Source: Chamaecrista fasciculata
Lineage: Eukaryota; Streptophyta; Magnoliopsida; Fabales; Fabaceae
Reading direction: 5' to 3'
NCBI GenBank assembly: GCA_003254925.1
Contig: QANZ01035981.1
Span: 8,847 to 72,846, forward strand
Length of the DNA: 64,000 nucleotides
Shown here piece after piece: positions 1 to 11,734 of the stretch; within the stretch, counting starts at the first letter, position 1, and each line of letters opens with the position of its first letter. The notes under the pieces were generated by a model. It ran no database searches. It was not told the origin of the DNA and saw only the letters and a list, made by a program, of their open reading frames with translations. Position numbers and translations under genes: made by a program.

Positions 1-361
1 ACCTTACCCATATACCCATTAGTAATAATAAATATATTTTTATATATAAAAAATATAATATTTTAACACTTTTTTATTGAAAAAATATTAAAGTTTTTAT
101 AAATATTAAAATATTTTATTAATGCATTCATATTTATGATTTATTTTTTAATTTTTAGTAGTTATAGATGTAAAAAGTTAGATGAATATAAATTTTATAT
201 TAACAAAAAATAATTTATTTTAAAATTTTTCCGGGTTCGGGTATGGGGATTAGACTACCCAACGAGTATGTGTATGAGAATTATTTTGATACCCGCTCAC
301 ATATGGGTATGGGTACGAGTATCATAGTACCCTACCCATACCCTACCCATAATCATCCCTA
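1..361. mobile_element. Right-hand part of a hAT-like non-autonomous element, cut by the window edge
   Basis: The segment ends in CATCCCTA at 354-361. Its interior is rich in repeated TACCCATACCC words, with an AT-rich middle. The full-length element at 8869-9463 also ends in CATCCCTA, has a similar AT-rich centre and has 8-bp target duplications. The left end lies outside the window, so the target duplication cannot be checked. A short reading frame at 243-440 is only a translation of the repeat. Confidence 0.5.
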
Positions 362-1716
362 CTCTTTACTCTCTTCTCAAATTCCTTCCAAACATCACAG
401 AACAAAAATAAAGAAGCTAATAATACCCAAAAAAAAATAAAGAAGCTAAAAAGTAAAAGAAAAATGTCAGTTTGCAATTTTCAGAGTTCGAACCCTTCAT
501 ATTGTGCATACTATTATATATATTATGAAAATTCTGGGGGGCCATGCTCCCCTGATGATAAGAATATGATATGACGACTGCGATTCAACGTAACCAAACA
601 TATCTTCATTTTATCTAAAAAATATAATAAGAGAAGTTAACATAATTTCACATAATTCATACATAAACAAAATTAATCAAGAAGATTATAGGATTAGAAA
701 TACATGTGTCTTCTTTTTCTAATGGTATGTCAATAATATGCACCTGCTTAGTGGGAGGATTACAGATGAAAATGCTTTTCACACCATCCCTCTCATATTT
801 GTTTACTAATTAATCTCTAAAACCAACGGTAAATAATCTCTCAAAGCAAAAACATAATGACAAAGAAAACAGAGGAAATTTTGGATCTAAGGCACCTATT
901 GTTCTTGTTCTGAAATTACTCAACAAGAAAACATCCCATCAAAGCCTGAAGGCTCCCCGAGTCGATGAAATGACGTCATCTTCCGGCAACATTTCAATGC
1001 CACAACGAGTCATGTGAATTATGCATTATAGACTTACCCATATATATATATGTTATACCATACATTATACATACAGAGAAAATCTACTATTTGGTCCTTG
1101 AATTTATATCAAGTCAACTAATTAGTTCTTAAATAATCAAAATACACAATTTGGTCCTTGAAATACTTCAATTTTCAACTATTTGGTCGCTAAATTTGAA
1201 TAAATTTCATACTTTTTGATCCTTTAATTTATACTCAATTTATACTTTTTGGTTCCTGAAATACTTCAATTTTCAGCTAATTGGTCCCTAGTGACGATTT
1301 AGTCCCTAAATGTGAACAAATTTTATCCTTTTTGGTCCTTTTATTTATACTAAATTTATACTTTTTGGTCCCTGAAATACTTCAATTTTTAGCTAATTGA
1401 TCCCTAGTGACAATTTGGTCCATAAATTTGAACAATTTTAATACATTTTAGTCCTTTAATTCATATTAAATTTATACTATTTGATCCCTGAATTTATACT
1501 AAATTTATACTTTTTAGTCCCTAAATTTGACACAGGAACCAAATCGTTGACAATTGCAATAATATAGGGACCGAGTAAATGAACTCACTTACCAAAGTTA
1601 ATTATCAACCATCACAAAAAATTGAAACATATATCATGGATTTAGGATGATGATGATAAAATTAGAATGAGGTCAAATTTATGAGAAGTGAAGCGATTCA
1701 AAGAAGTTCATACATT
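362..1716. other. Intergenic DNA downstream of the GH3 gene
   Basis: No gene is seen. The segment contains the 116-bp tandem repeat listed separately. The 3' UTR of the minus-strand GH3 gene should lie just left of 1717, but I cannot place its polyadenylation site. Confidence 0.5.
1147..1500. repeat. Degenerate tandem repeat, period about 116 bp, about three units
   Basis: Matching positions recur every 116 bp: the word ending TTTGAA/TGTGAA ends at 1200, 1316 and 1432. Each unit carries TTTTTGGTCC and TACTTCAATTTT blocks. The GGTCC words resemble those in the long inverted-repeat elements elsewhere in the window, so the array may derive from such an element. Confidence 0.6.
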
Positions 1717-4700
1717 CTAATAAATGATGTCTCCGAAACAATACAAATTACCATGTCGATATGTGAGTCCAAAGCCAAGAGGAAATAAGGGGTCAAAGGA
1801 AATAACCCCATCTTCATCATCTTCTTCTTCTTCTTCTTTAGGTAATTGATCATCAAGATGTTCAACCTTTGTGAACCAAGTAACAGGAAGTTGACCCTTG
1901 AAGTCATAATCTCCAAACACAACGTCTGTGATTCCTTGTCCTTCTGAACCAGGAAGCCATGCCACAACAACACCCTCTACATTCTCCAACACCCATGGCT
2001 CCAACACCAAGGGCCTTCCACACACCAAAATGACCAATGTTGGGACTCTCTCAGAAACCAAGCTTATAATGTCGCTTCCATTAAAGTGGATCACAAGCTC
2101 CGAATTGTCGCCGCCACATTCGGCGTAAGGGCCTTCACCAACGGCTACAATTGCGTAAGATATGTCGTCGGTTTTGCCTTCTATGGTCTCTATTGAAGGG
2201 TTCTGCTCGTAAACAATCTCAGTTTCAGCTCCCACAGCTTCTTTGACAGCATCCAAGATGGTTGTGCCTAAAATGGCAGCACTATAATAAATTTAGGGAA
2301 AAATAAATCATTTGATCACTATAATTTACCCAAGTTTTTAATAGAGTCCCTCTAGTTTTATTTTTTAAAAAAATCAATATCTATACTTTGTAAATCTTTA
2401 AATGTACTTAATACCTAGTTACATAATAATATTTTTCTTAGAACTTATGTAAAAAAAAGTAAATGCAATATTAATTTATTATATACTAATATCAATACTA
2501 CAATGGTCGAAATTGAAGCCTATATGGCCATATATATAAAAAAAACCTTATATTAGACTTTTATATCATTATTCATGATCTTAATTAGCTGTAGCTAAAT
2601 ATTTGTATGACAAATTTGAGTATTAAGGACTAAAATCTAAAAATTGACAAAGTATAAGAACTTGTTCTAAAAATTAAGACTAGGGACTACAATAAGAACA
2701 GAGGAAATGCAGTAATGGTAGTTTGAACAATGAGGTTGGCACAGTTCATCAATTCTGGAAATGGCAGCATCCAAGATGGTTGTGCCTGAAATGGCAGCCC
2801 CATAATAAACCTAGGGACTAGATTTCTGTGAAATTGACAAAAAAAATTTTGATGATCAATCACGGGAGAGAGATTATAGAGATATTTTTTTTTTCAAAAT
2901 TTATGTGTCATCCTATAATTGGAGAACTTGACAACAAAGAGCTTGAGTGGAAGGTGAAGAGAATCAAACTTGATACCTTAATTCAACTCAAAAGCTTTAA
3001 CTATTAAGTGAAGGCTTGTGAATAGTGCTTTATTATAATTTCTTAGAGAAACGGCAAAGTATATTGTTGAGAACACCAAGAATATATATAGTCACAGCCT
3101 CAAAGGTCATACCTATTGAAAAAATGTTAGTATATCTAATCCTATGAACAATGGAGAAATCTTTACTGAGTAAATTTCTGAAATTCAAATGACATACCGA
3201 TCGTAATCCGCCCACTAGATCCATACTTAGTACCTGTCCATCCTCCACATTGATACCCGAGATTGTCAGCGTGAGTTCCGGCAACAAGGATTCTTTTAGC
3301 ATTCCTGTCCAATGGAAGAAAAGGTTTCCTAGGATCCTTTCCATTTTTCAACAAAACCAAGGACTTTTGAACTGCTTCACGTGCTAGATCTCTATGCAGC
3401 TGCAGAGAGAGTATGATGGTAAAACAAAATCCAAGGTTTTTTTAATCAATCATGAACAAGAAAACTGTAGAAAGGCCTAACTTAAAGCTCTTAAAAAGAC
3501 AGAGTTGTCTCACTATATATATATAGAATTATAAGATTATAAGATTCACACGCCTGACATAGGAGCGTGAAGCCAATGGGTTATTCTCGGGACAGCCCAC
3601 AGTAAGGCTCATTCATCCATATATGCCCAAACCTGACTCTGATATCATATAGAAAGGGCTAACTCACTCCAAAAGAGCTCTCAATGGGAGAATGTTGCCT
3701 TAGTATATATATAAAGTTAAAAGACTCTTTAACTAAGCGATATAGGATATCAACAAAAGCCAAAGTCAAGTCAATACTGTAAAAAGCATGGAAGAAATTA
3801 TGAAAAAGAAAACGAGGAATTCAAAGGATAAAATAGCTTTCAGATCTTAAACTGTAATAGGCATCTTTAGCCTAACGTAAGTTATGTGAGAACAATCTTC
3901 AAATGAGAACATAACCTAAAGAGATGAAAGAGAGACTAACTATATATGTCCTTGCTTACCTTGCAACCAACTTTATCTAGTATTGATCTGTCAGCCATGG
4001 GAAATTCAAAAAGGCCAGCAGCAAATTTCACTCTCAAAATTCGCTCAACAGCATCGTCGATTCTAGATAATGATATATCCCCAGATCCAACTAGAAAGGT
4101 CAAATCTTCCATGAATTGTTCGTAACTAAAAGGGACCATCACCTGCATATATTCTTAAATAATTAAAGATAAACAAAATGAAGTGACCTGTGTTAAAAAG
4201 ACTGTGTGGGAACTGAAGATTCATACCATGTCGATTCCTGCATTAATGGCAGAGGAAATGCAGTAACGGTAATCTGAACCATAAGGTTGGCAAAGTTCAT
4301 CAATTCCCTCCCAGTCAGAAATCACAAAACCCTAGAATAGGGCATTAGTACAAACAATACACTTTATTCAAATTCAAAATTTAAAGAAAATGCAAAAACA
4401 CTAGTGTTATGCTGTTGTAACAGGTAATTACATTTTTCTGAATATGAGGAAAATGAAAGAAGACCTGTTCTTCAAAATAAAGTAAGAACAGAAAATGGCT
4501 TCATCATTTTTACTCTCAAACAATACATTGGCATGTATTAAATAAACATGTGTATTTTTTGAAGAAGATATACTAAAACTACAAGGTCAACAATCTACCT
4601 TAAAACCGAGCTTTTCTTTCAAAATTTCAGTTAATAGAAAACCGTGACCATGAAGTTTTTGTCCATTCCAGCTTGAATAGGATGCCATAATGGTTGAAAC

Positions 4701-7700
4701 TCCCTGTGATATGCATTCCACATAAGGTTCTACATGAATCCTCTCTAACTCTTCGTACGATAATTTAGTATTTCCCTCATTTACACCTTTCTCTGTGCCT
4801 CCATCTCCCACAAAATGCTTGGCACAAGCAGCAACGCTGTTCCTGGAGTGATGATTCGATGTATGAAGTTAATATTCCATATTGATACAAATATGAAGAC
4901 GTCAGATATAAAAGAAATGTACAAGAAAAATTTGAAGAGAATTTAGCAGGGGTAAATTTCCCTTTATCAATGAATTCATTCAGGATGCTCATCAAGGATC
5001 CTCTCCCTTCTATTTTTCCCCATTAACAATAAAATCTAGGCAAAATTCTCAAGAGAGTCAGTGGAAAGATAAGGAAGAAAACAAGAAGAAATAAACAGAA
5101 TCCTGCAGGCAATTCTCAATTTAAATGGTCATTACAATTTATAGCAGCTGTAATTTTTAACTAGTTGGTATTTCTAAATATGGTATAGACACTAACGAAA
5201 TTACATCACTAACTTAAATCTACCTCCCAGCCACAAAAGGGTAGCCCCTTGGATGTCCTTGTGGAGGGTGGCCCTGCAAACCAGAGACAAAAGAAGTCAT
5301 CTTTCTGACTATTTCTGTGTCTTCACTGTAACTCTCATAGCATCTTCCCCATCTAGGATCTTTGCATACCTGTATATTAACCCATCTATATGAAATGATG
5401 TACAACAATTATTAAAACAAAGAAGTTTTAAAGGGTAAGTAACACGATCATTCTGGTTGATTAACTCTTGAAGGTGGTTTAAGTCTCACTTTAAATGTTT
5501 GCTCAAAAGATGTAATAATACTCATTTGCATCTTTCAAATAAAAAAAAAACTTCATTAATGCAATATTGAATATTAATATTAATATCCTAAGTTATGAAG
5601 GAGGAAGAATTATGGAACATGGATCTTTCAAAACAACAAAATGTTAGAAGGAATCATAAACACTGAATATAGAGCATAGTGGAATTCCACATTCAATACA
5701 TTTTACCAAATCTTTGTTTTCCAAGCTACCAAGGAATAAACAGAATTTCATATTTCCAAGCTGAGACAAGATTGCAGATAAACAAAAGTTTAGTGGGCCT
5801 TGATGGCCCAGTTTACAAACGTGATAGCCTCCAAAGTTTTAATTAAAGCAAACAGACAAGATAGATATTAATTACCCTATTTTTATATTTAAAGTTTGCT
5901 ATTTTATGGTTGTAACTAGTGAGACTTTTTTGGTGATTTTATATGAATAAATTTCATGTGAATCTTAACTAAAAGAAAAAAATATTAATCATTTTAAAAT
6001 ATAGGTTTGGAAGATTCACCTCTAAAGGACCAATTATGAAGATTGATTTTGTTATCCACTCATGTCTAAGTTTGGAAGCGAAACTATAGTGTTTTACTGG
6101 TATCCTATCTATGATCATTGCTATTGCCAACACCCCCAATTGTTTCAAAAAAGAAGAAGAAGAAGAAGAAGCATGAAACGAACTAATGGCTGACTAATCT
6201 GATGCCTTACTGCTACACAAGGCGCGAAAGTATAGTGAATCCCACTTGCTCTAAGTTCAAGCGCTGTAGCAGCTCCAATCCTTTGAGCTAAATCTGCATC
6301 CCTTTTAGCACACCAAGAATGGAAAGTATAGTAAGAGCTTTTTCTATTCACCGAAAATCAGGAATGTCATTTCTGGAAAGATCTAAACAGTATTTTTTCT
6401 ATAAAAAATTGCAAAAGAGTATTATTAGAATTTTAAGTTACTTTGCTTTCCAAGACCCGTTTAATCTCACAGGCCAAAGTATACTAATTAAGTTTTAGAA
6501 AACAACAAGCAAGACCCTCAATTTTTGTTATAAGCACAAAATCCATGAGCAAGGAATCAATGGATAGATGCCCATTGGTTAGAAAATAGAATGCCTGTTC
6601 AGTTCAAACCACAAGAACAAAGTGAAAAACTAACCTGGTAGCTCCAAGGCCAATATTGTGAGGAAATATAGTAGCACCGTAGACACTGTTGTTACCATGA
6701 ACAGCATCAATCCCATATAGAAGTGGTATTCCAAGCCGTGACTTAAGTGCCCACATTTGAAACTCATCCACCATATCAGCCCACTCGGATGACATTGCCT
6801 TATCAAAAGGTCCATTGCCAGGAGCACTGAACAAACTCCCTTTAAACCAAAAAGAGGAATACATTATGAGAGGTAAATGATCAAGTGTCCAACAAATTCC
6901 AGGGAACAATGTTTCAAAGAAACTAGAGTGAATATAAAAATTGATTACTAGAAAATAGAAATACACGAATTAACAGCTCTCTTTCATAGATTTATAGGAG
7001 TACTACTTACACGATGTCGCATTTCGGGTACGACAGTTCTCGTTTTGACCCTCTTTTCGCGCTGTGCGCGTCGCATTTCGGGTGCGACACACGAACTTTC
7101 AAAGAACAAAGTATGTAATTTAAAACATTGAGTTGTCCACAACTTGTGTACATACAGAGGCTTCAAAGTTCAAGATTCGCAGAGAAGAAGTGCCACTAAA
7201 AATCCAACGTCAGCTAATTCCTTTCTTTTTTTTTTTGGTCAAAAGTGTACTGTTGGTCTCATAACTTTTCCTCATGTCTCAATTTGGTCCCATAAATTTT
7301 TTTTGTTGCACTTTTAGTCCCATATATTTTAATCAGGTTGCAAATTTGGTCCTTATATCACTTTTGGTCCCATATCTTTTGGTCAAGTTGTAAAATTGGT
7401 CTCATATCTTTACAAAAAGTTCCACCGATAGTTTCACCTAACTCAACGATATAAGACTAAATTTTGCACTTGATCCAAATATATGAGACCAATTCTACAA
7501 CTTGATCAAAAGATACGGTACCAACTCTGTAATCTGAACCAAAGATATGAGACCAAAAGTGCAACACAAGACCAAATTTGTAACTTGAACAAAAGATATG
7601 GACCAAAAGTGTAACAAAAAAAGATATGAGCCCAAATTAGAAACTGAGCAAAAGATAATGGACCAAATTTGCACTTTGAACTTAATTTTTCTTTATCAGT

Positions 7701-8029
7701 CTACTATTGGAAAGTCTGACCTTATATCAGTTTAGGGTATTCTCAGAAGTCAGAATGATCTTGGGGGGAAGAAATGTTCTCAAATCTTAACTATGTCACT
7801 CTCTTTAAGTTGACGAATAAACAAATGCATAAAGATAACGCTTGAAGAGGAAATGGAAGAAAAAGTGGTAACAATTACCAATAGAGAGATCTGAAATGGC
7901 GGAAGGGGTAGCAACATTGCGCTCGATTTGGGTGATCTGACCAATCTTTTCCTTCAGAGTCATTCGGGAAAGAAGGTCTTTGACGCGAGCTTCAATGGGT
8001 TCATTGGGATTATTGTACGGACAATCCAT
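1717..8029 (-). CDS. Glycoside hydrolase family 3 beta-glucosidase / beta-D-glucan exohydrolase, nine exons
   Basis: This is predicted to release glucose from the non-reducing ends of beta-glucans or glucosides. Exons on the minus strand are 8029-7879, 6839-6635, 6301-6211, 5369-5224, 4842-4599, 4331-4227, 4142-3960, 3399-3198 and 2267-1717. All junctions are GT-AG and the phase carries through to give 1878 nt, 625 aa. Family hallmarks seen: the N-terminal [16 protein letters not shown] block, [28 protein letters not shown] (K206, H207), the nucleophile motif GFVISDW (D285), the VGEGPYAE acid/base region (residues 485-492), and a C-terminal [11 protein letters not shown]. The spacing fits barley exohydrolase ExoI, whose nucleophile is also D285. 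The protein starts [11 protein letters not shown] with no signal peptide, unlike many secreted relatives, so it may be cytosolic or have an unseen upstream exon. Introns carry several transposon-like insertions. Substrate specificity cannot be read from sequence. Confidence 0.93.
2700..2817 (-). repeat. Chimeric partial copy of GH3 exon 6 and the exon 9 acceptor region, inside intron 8
   Basis: Positions 2700-2756 match part of exon 6 (4251-4306) with a few substitutions. Positions 2763-2817 match 2246-2299, the first bases of exon 9 plus its upstream intron. Both pieces keep the orientation of the gene. Intron bases are included, so this is a genomic DNA duplication and not a reverse-transcribed one. 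It creates a second AG acceptor upstream of the real one. Confidence 0.8.
3540..3735. repeat. Dispersed repeat in GH3 intron 7, also present at the right end of the window
   Basis: Shared blocks with 63780-63995 in the same orientation include AAGGCTCATTCA, AGGGCTAACTCACTCCAAAA and TTTAACTAAGC. The class is not clear. It has no coding capacity and I see no clear ends. Confidence 0.6.
7237..7681. mobile_element. Inverted-repeat MITE-like element in GH3 intron 1
   Basis: The left half is full of TTTGGTCCCATA words and the right half carries their reverse complements (TATGGGACCAAA type), ending TTTGCACTTTGAAC. It could fold into one long hairpin. It belongs to the same broad family as 8187-8832, 10382-10723 and 17920-18285. 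Confidence 0.6.
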
Positions 8030-8186
8030 TTGATTTCTTTTAGTTGATGTTACTGCTAATCAATCGCCTGCAACAAGAATTTGACTAGAAAGGAGAAAAC
8101 AGACCGAACGACATACTATTGAAAAACTGAGAAGTCTTTGTATGAAGAGGAGGAATAATGTTCTCTGGTCAAAAAAAAAAAAAAAA
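8030..8186 (-). promoter_or_regulatory. Presumed 5' UTR and promoter side of the GH3 gene
   Basis: This short stretch lies between the GH3 start codon and a transposon-like element at 8187. The promoter must lie in or beyond that element. No convincing TATA box was identified. Confidence 0.3.
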
Positions 8187-8832
8187 GTTAAAGTGTAAAT
8201 TTGGTCCCATATCTTTTGCACAGTTTCCAATTTGGTCCCATATATTTTTTTGTTGCACTTTTGGTCCCATATCTTTACGTCAGGTCGCAATTTAGTCGAT
8301 ATCTTTTTTTATTGCATATTTGGTCCTATATCTTTCGGTTAATTGCAGAATTGGTCCTATTTATTTACGTCAAGTTTAGAAGTGATCTCATATCTTTACA
8401 AAAGGATAAATTAATGGTTGAAATATGTGACTAATTATGCAACTTGACTAAAAGGTACGAGACCAAAGATGATATGGGACTAAAATTGGGACAAAGTGTA
8501 AGAGTGTAAATATGGTCTCATATCTTTTGCTCAGTTCCCAATTTGGTCCTACATATTTTTTTGTTGCACTTTTGGTCCCTTATATTTGCAAAAAGTTTCA
8601 CTGTTAGTCCCATAATGTAGAATCTTTTGCAAAGATGTGAGACAACTTATGCAATTTGACCAAAAGATATGAGACTAATTCTGCAACCTGACCAAAACAT
8701 ATGGGATCGAAAGTGCAACAAAACCAAACTGAGACCTGAGCAAAAGATGAGACCAAAAGTGCAACAAAGAAAAAGATATGAAACTAAATTGGGAATTGAA
8801 CAAAAAATATGAAACTAAATTTGCACTTTAAC
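8187..8832. mobile_element. Long inverted-repeat MITE-like element, possibly two nested copies, upstream of GH3
   Basis: The ends are GTTAAAGTGTAAATTT and AAATTTGCACTTTAAC, in inverted orientation. A second start-like block (AGAGTGTAAATATGG) near 8501 suggests two nested or tandem copies. Runs of A flank both sides and could be an A-rich target duplication. Confidence 0.6.
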
Positions 8833-8868
8833 AAAAAAAAAAAAGAACAATGTTGGTAGGATCGAGAT

Positions 8869-9463
8869 TAGGGATGGCAACTGGTAGGGTATCCAATGAT
8901 TTTGTCATTATCCGTATTTGTATCCGTTTATCCTATCTAATATCCGTACCCTATCCGTATCCGATAAATCAATATTCATATTCGCACTCTATCCGAAATA
9001 CTCGAAATATCCGAAAAAATATGGATGTAGGATAGGATATCCTATTTTATAAATAGGATATATCGGGTACCCGATATCCATTATCTACCAACTAATATAA
9101 ATACATCAAATTATTATTTATTTATATTTTAAATTTATTTTTTAAAATAAAAAAATTAAATATAAAATAACTAAAAAATGATTATATAAATATAATTAAT
9201 TAAATTTAAATAATTATATATAAAATATAAAAATTAAATAAGTAATAGAGTATCGGATATCGGGTACCCTAACTATCCATTCATTTCGGACCGATATAGG
9301 GTATCCGAGGACAATATTCGTATCCGCCTAATATTCGAAAAATATTTAAGTTTAACTACCTGTATCGTATCCTATTCGATATTCGATATCCGACGAATAT
9401 CGAATAATTTTTTCAGACAGATATAGACAGATACCCTAACTATCCTAAGAATTGTCATCCCTA
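8869..9463. mobile_element. hAT-like non-autonomous element with 8-bp target duplication
   Basis: It starts TAGGGATGGCAA and ends TTGTCATCCCTA. It is flanked by a perfect 8-bp direct repeat, ATCGAGAT, at 8861-8868 and 9464-9471. Length is 595 bp. The interior has an AT-rich centre between TATCCG/CGGATA-rich arms and no transposase coding. The 8-bp duplication is the known hAT signature. Confidence 0.85.
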
Positions 9464-9471
9464 ATCGAGAT

Positions 9472-11734
9472 GTTATTGGAAGGGGAATAAGATCGGTCAT
9501 ATTTTCATTCTCCAACATGTTCTAAGTTATTAAGCAATTAAAATTTTATTATCAGAATGAATGGGTCAAGATGTGATTGTAATACCATGAGTCTATGACT
9601 TTTACTGATTTTTTAATCAACTATTATGTGCATATAACAAAAAAATCAATTAAAAAAATTTAAATCAGAACAATTACTAAATTAATAACTAAAAAAAAAT
9701 ATATAAGTGCAAGCGAAGAAAGGAAATTTGTTGTGCAAGGACTATGATTATAAATATTAAAGTTGCAAAGAAAGAATGGTAATTGCTAATGCTGTGATCA
9801 CAAGGTCTGAAACTCAAACCTTATTTAAATTACAAGTCACTTACTACTTGTACCAACTCATTTCAATCGGACTTTTTTTATTTGGTGATAAGGTGGGAAA
9901 TCTACAAAGGGTGCGTTTGCATTAGCTTTAGAAAAAAGTGCTTCTTTTTTTCAACTTTTAATAATAGAGCTTTTATTTTAAAAATAAGCTATTTATGTTT
10001 GGATGTCAAAGTTAAAAGTACTTTTTATATTACAAATGATGTTTGGATGTAAATTTATAAAAGTGCTTTTTAATATGTGAAATTTACCAAAAAGGACATC
10101 TCAAAAGTACTTCTTTTATTATGTGTTTGGATGTAAAAGCACTTAATATAAAATTATAAAATTTTAACTAATTTATCCACTAATCTTAAATTTTAGACAT
10201 GTATTATCATAATAAAATTGTTCGAATAACAAAGTAATGAAAAAATATATATCACCACATAATAACAATTAAAAAAAGTAGAAAATAATTACAATACCAC
10301 GTAATAATAATTTAAAAATGTTCAGAAAATACTAATTAAATTATTCAAAGCTTTAATGACGAGGCCGACTAGATAACTGGNAGTGCACTTTTGGTCCCAT
10401 AACTTTGGAAAAAGTCTCAATTTGGTCCCATAACTTTTTTTGTTGTAATTTTGGTCCCATAACTTTTGAAAACGCCTCACCGTTGGTCCCAAGCTGATTT
10501 CCATCCATTATTTTCCGTTAAATCCACCTCACCCATATTTGTCACGTCATCATTCAACTCAGTATGTCAGATCATCTTTAACGACAAAAAATGGATGGGA
10601 ATCAGCTTGGGACCAACGGTGGGACGTCTTCAGAAGTTATGGGACCAAAATTGCAACAAAAAAATTTATGGAAACAAGTTGAGATCTTTGCCAAAGTTAT
10701 GGGACCAAAAGTACACTTTAGCTGGCATTTTTTGGTCATATATATGCTAAGGTTTTAGCTATAGCGTTTAGTATATGACTTTTCTAACTACTGTGTTTCT
10801 CAAAATTTAAATCTATATTTCCATGTTATGGTGTTAAGACTTGATACTTTTTACACTTCAAATTTGGTATAATTAAAAGTTTTTTTTGTATGATCACAAG
10901 GTTCTTTCTATTTATCTGTTTTATGGTCTAAATAAAGACCAATAGTTGTTGGAACTGAAAAGTCTCATAATGAGGGTAAAGTTCTCTGCCAACAAGAATC
11001 TTTCCACTAAGATTGGAACTCAAATCAACTATGAGAATTGGCGTATCTACTACTCCAACCTACCACTTATTGGTATAACTAGAAGGTTTTTTATTCTTCA
11101 ACAACATCAATTTTCACCATCAATAGAAGAGTTTAAGGAAAGGCTATATACTCAGCTGTACAACATACACATGAAATATAGAAGAAAAAAGGGTACATAT
11201 ATTCGTGAAAGGTGGAGAGTACAGGACAAATTGTGAATCTGATTGTTTTTGTCTTCCGTCAAAATCTAACACAGTCAAGAGAAAGGGCAAAACAAAAGAA
11301 TGGTTTTCTCATTGATCATTTTTACAAACAAGGACAATATGGAAAATTTGGTGAGGATAATTTACAGATAAAATGAATCTGATACCTAACAGGAAAAAAA
11401 AAAAGCTGTTTTCTTATTTGTGTCTTACAATATATGTTGGGAACATGATCCTTTAGTGAACCCATTGAAAGCTTCCATCCACCAAAAAATTGGTTGGTGT
11501 ATGTGCATGCAGCTTTATCTTAGCTTCCTCATACTTGCAACAACCTCAGCCTCGCAATCGATTGATCGGTTTCGCCATTTTTTAACTGCTTCAGAACAAC
11601 ATACCCCAACACTTAACAAGGTGAAAACTCTTCATGAATGAATGAATCCTATGGAAGATTCTCTATTTTGTTTGTTGTTGTGATGCTAGATTCAGCTTTT
11701 CCTACTAATCTTGATGAAACCATGAATGGCTTCA
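9472..11734. other. Intergenic DNA between the GH3 gene and the acidic protein gene
   Basis: No gene is recognised. A possible remnant near 9911-10160 begins GGGTGCGTTTGCATTAGC and repeats TGTTTGGATG, like other MITE ends, but its right end was not found. An open frame at 10946-11236 has no recognisable domain. Position 10381 is a single N. Confidence 0.5.
10382..10723. mobile_element. Mutator-like inverted-repeat MITE
   Basis: The element carries TTTGGTCCCATAACTTT words at the left and AAAGTTATGGGACCAAAA words at the right. The core has ATGGATGGRAATCAGCTTGG and its inverted partner, shared with the element at 17920-18285. The extreme left end is obscured by an N at 10381. Confidence 0.65.

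Noticed and set aside
7010..7095. Two GTCGCATTTCGGGT-CGACA words as a regulatory or CRISPR-like repeat
   Set aside because: There are only two copies in a plant intron, with no array structure. They are probably part of a small inserted repeat.
10946..11236. A 96-residue open frame as a gene
   Set aside because: No recognisable domain, no supporting start context and no splice partners. Its length is unremarkable in this much sequence.
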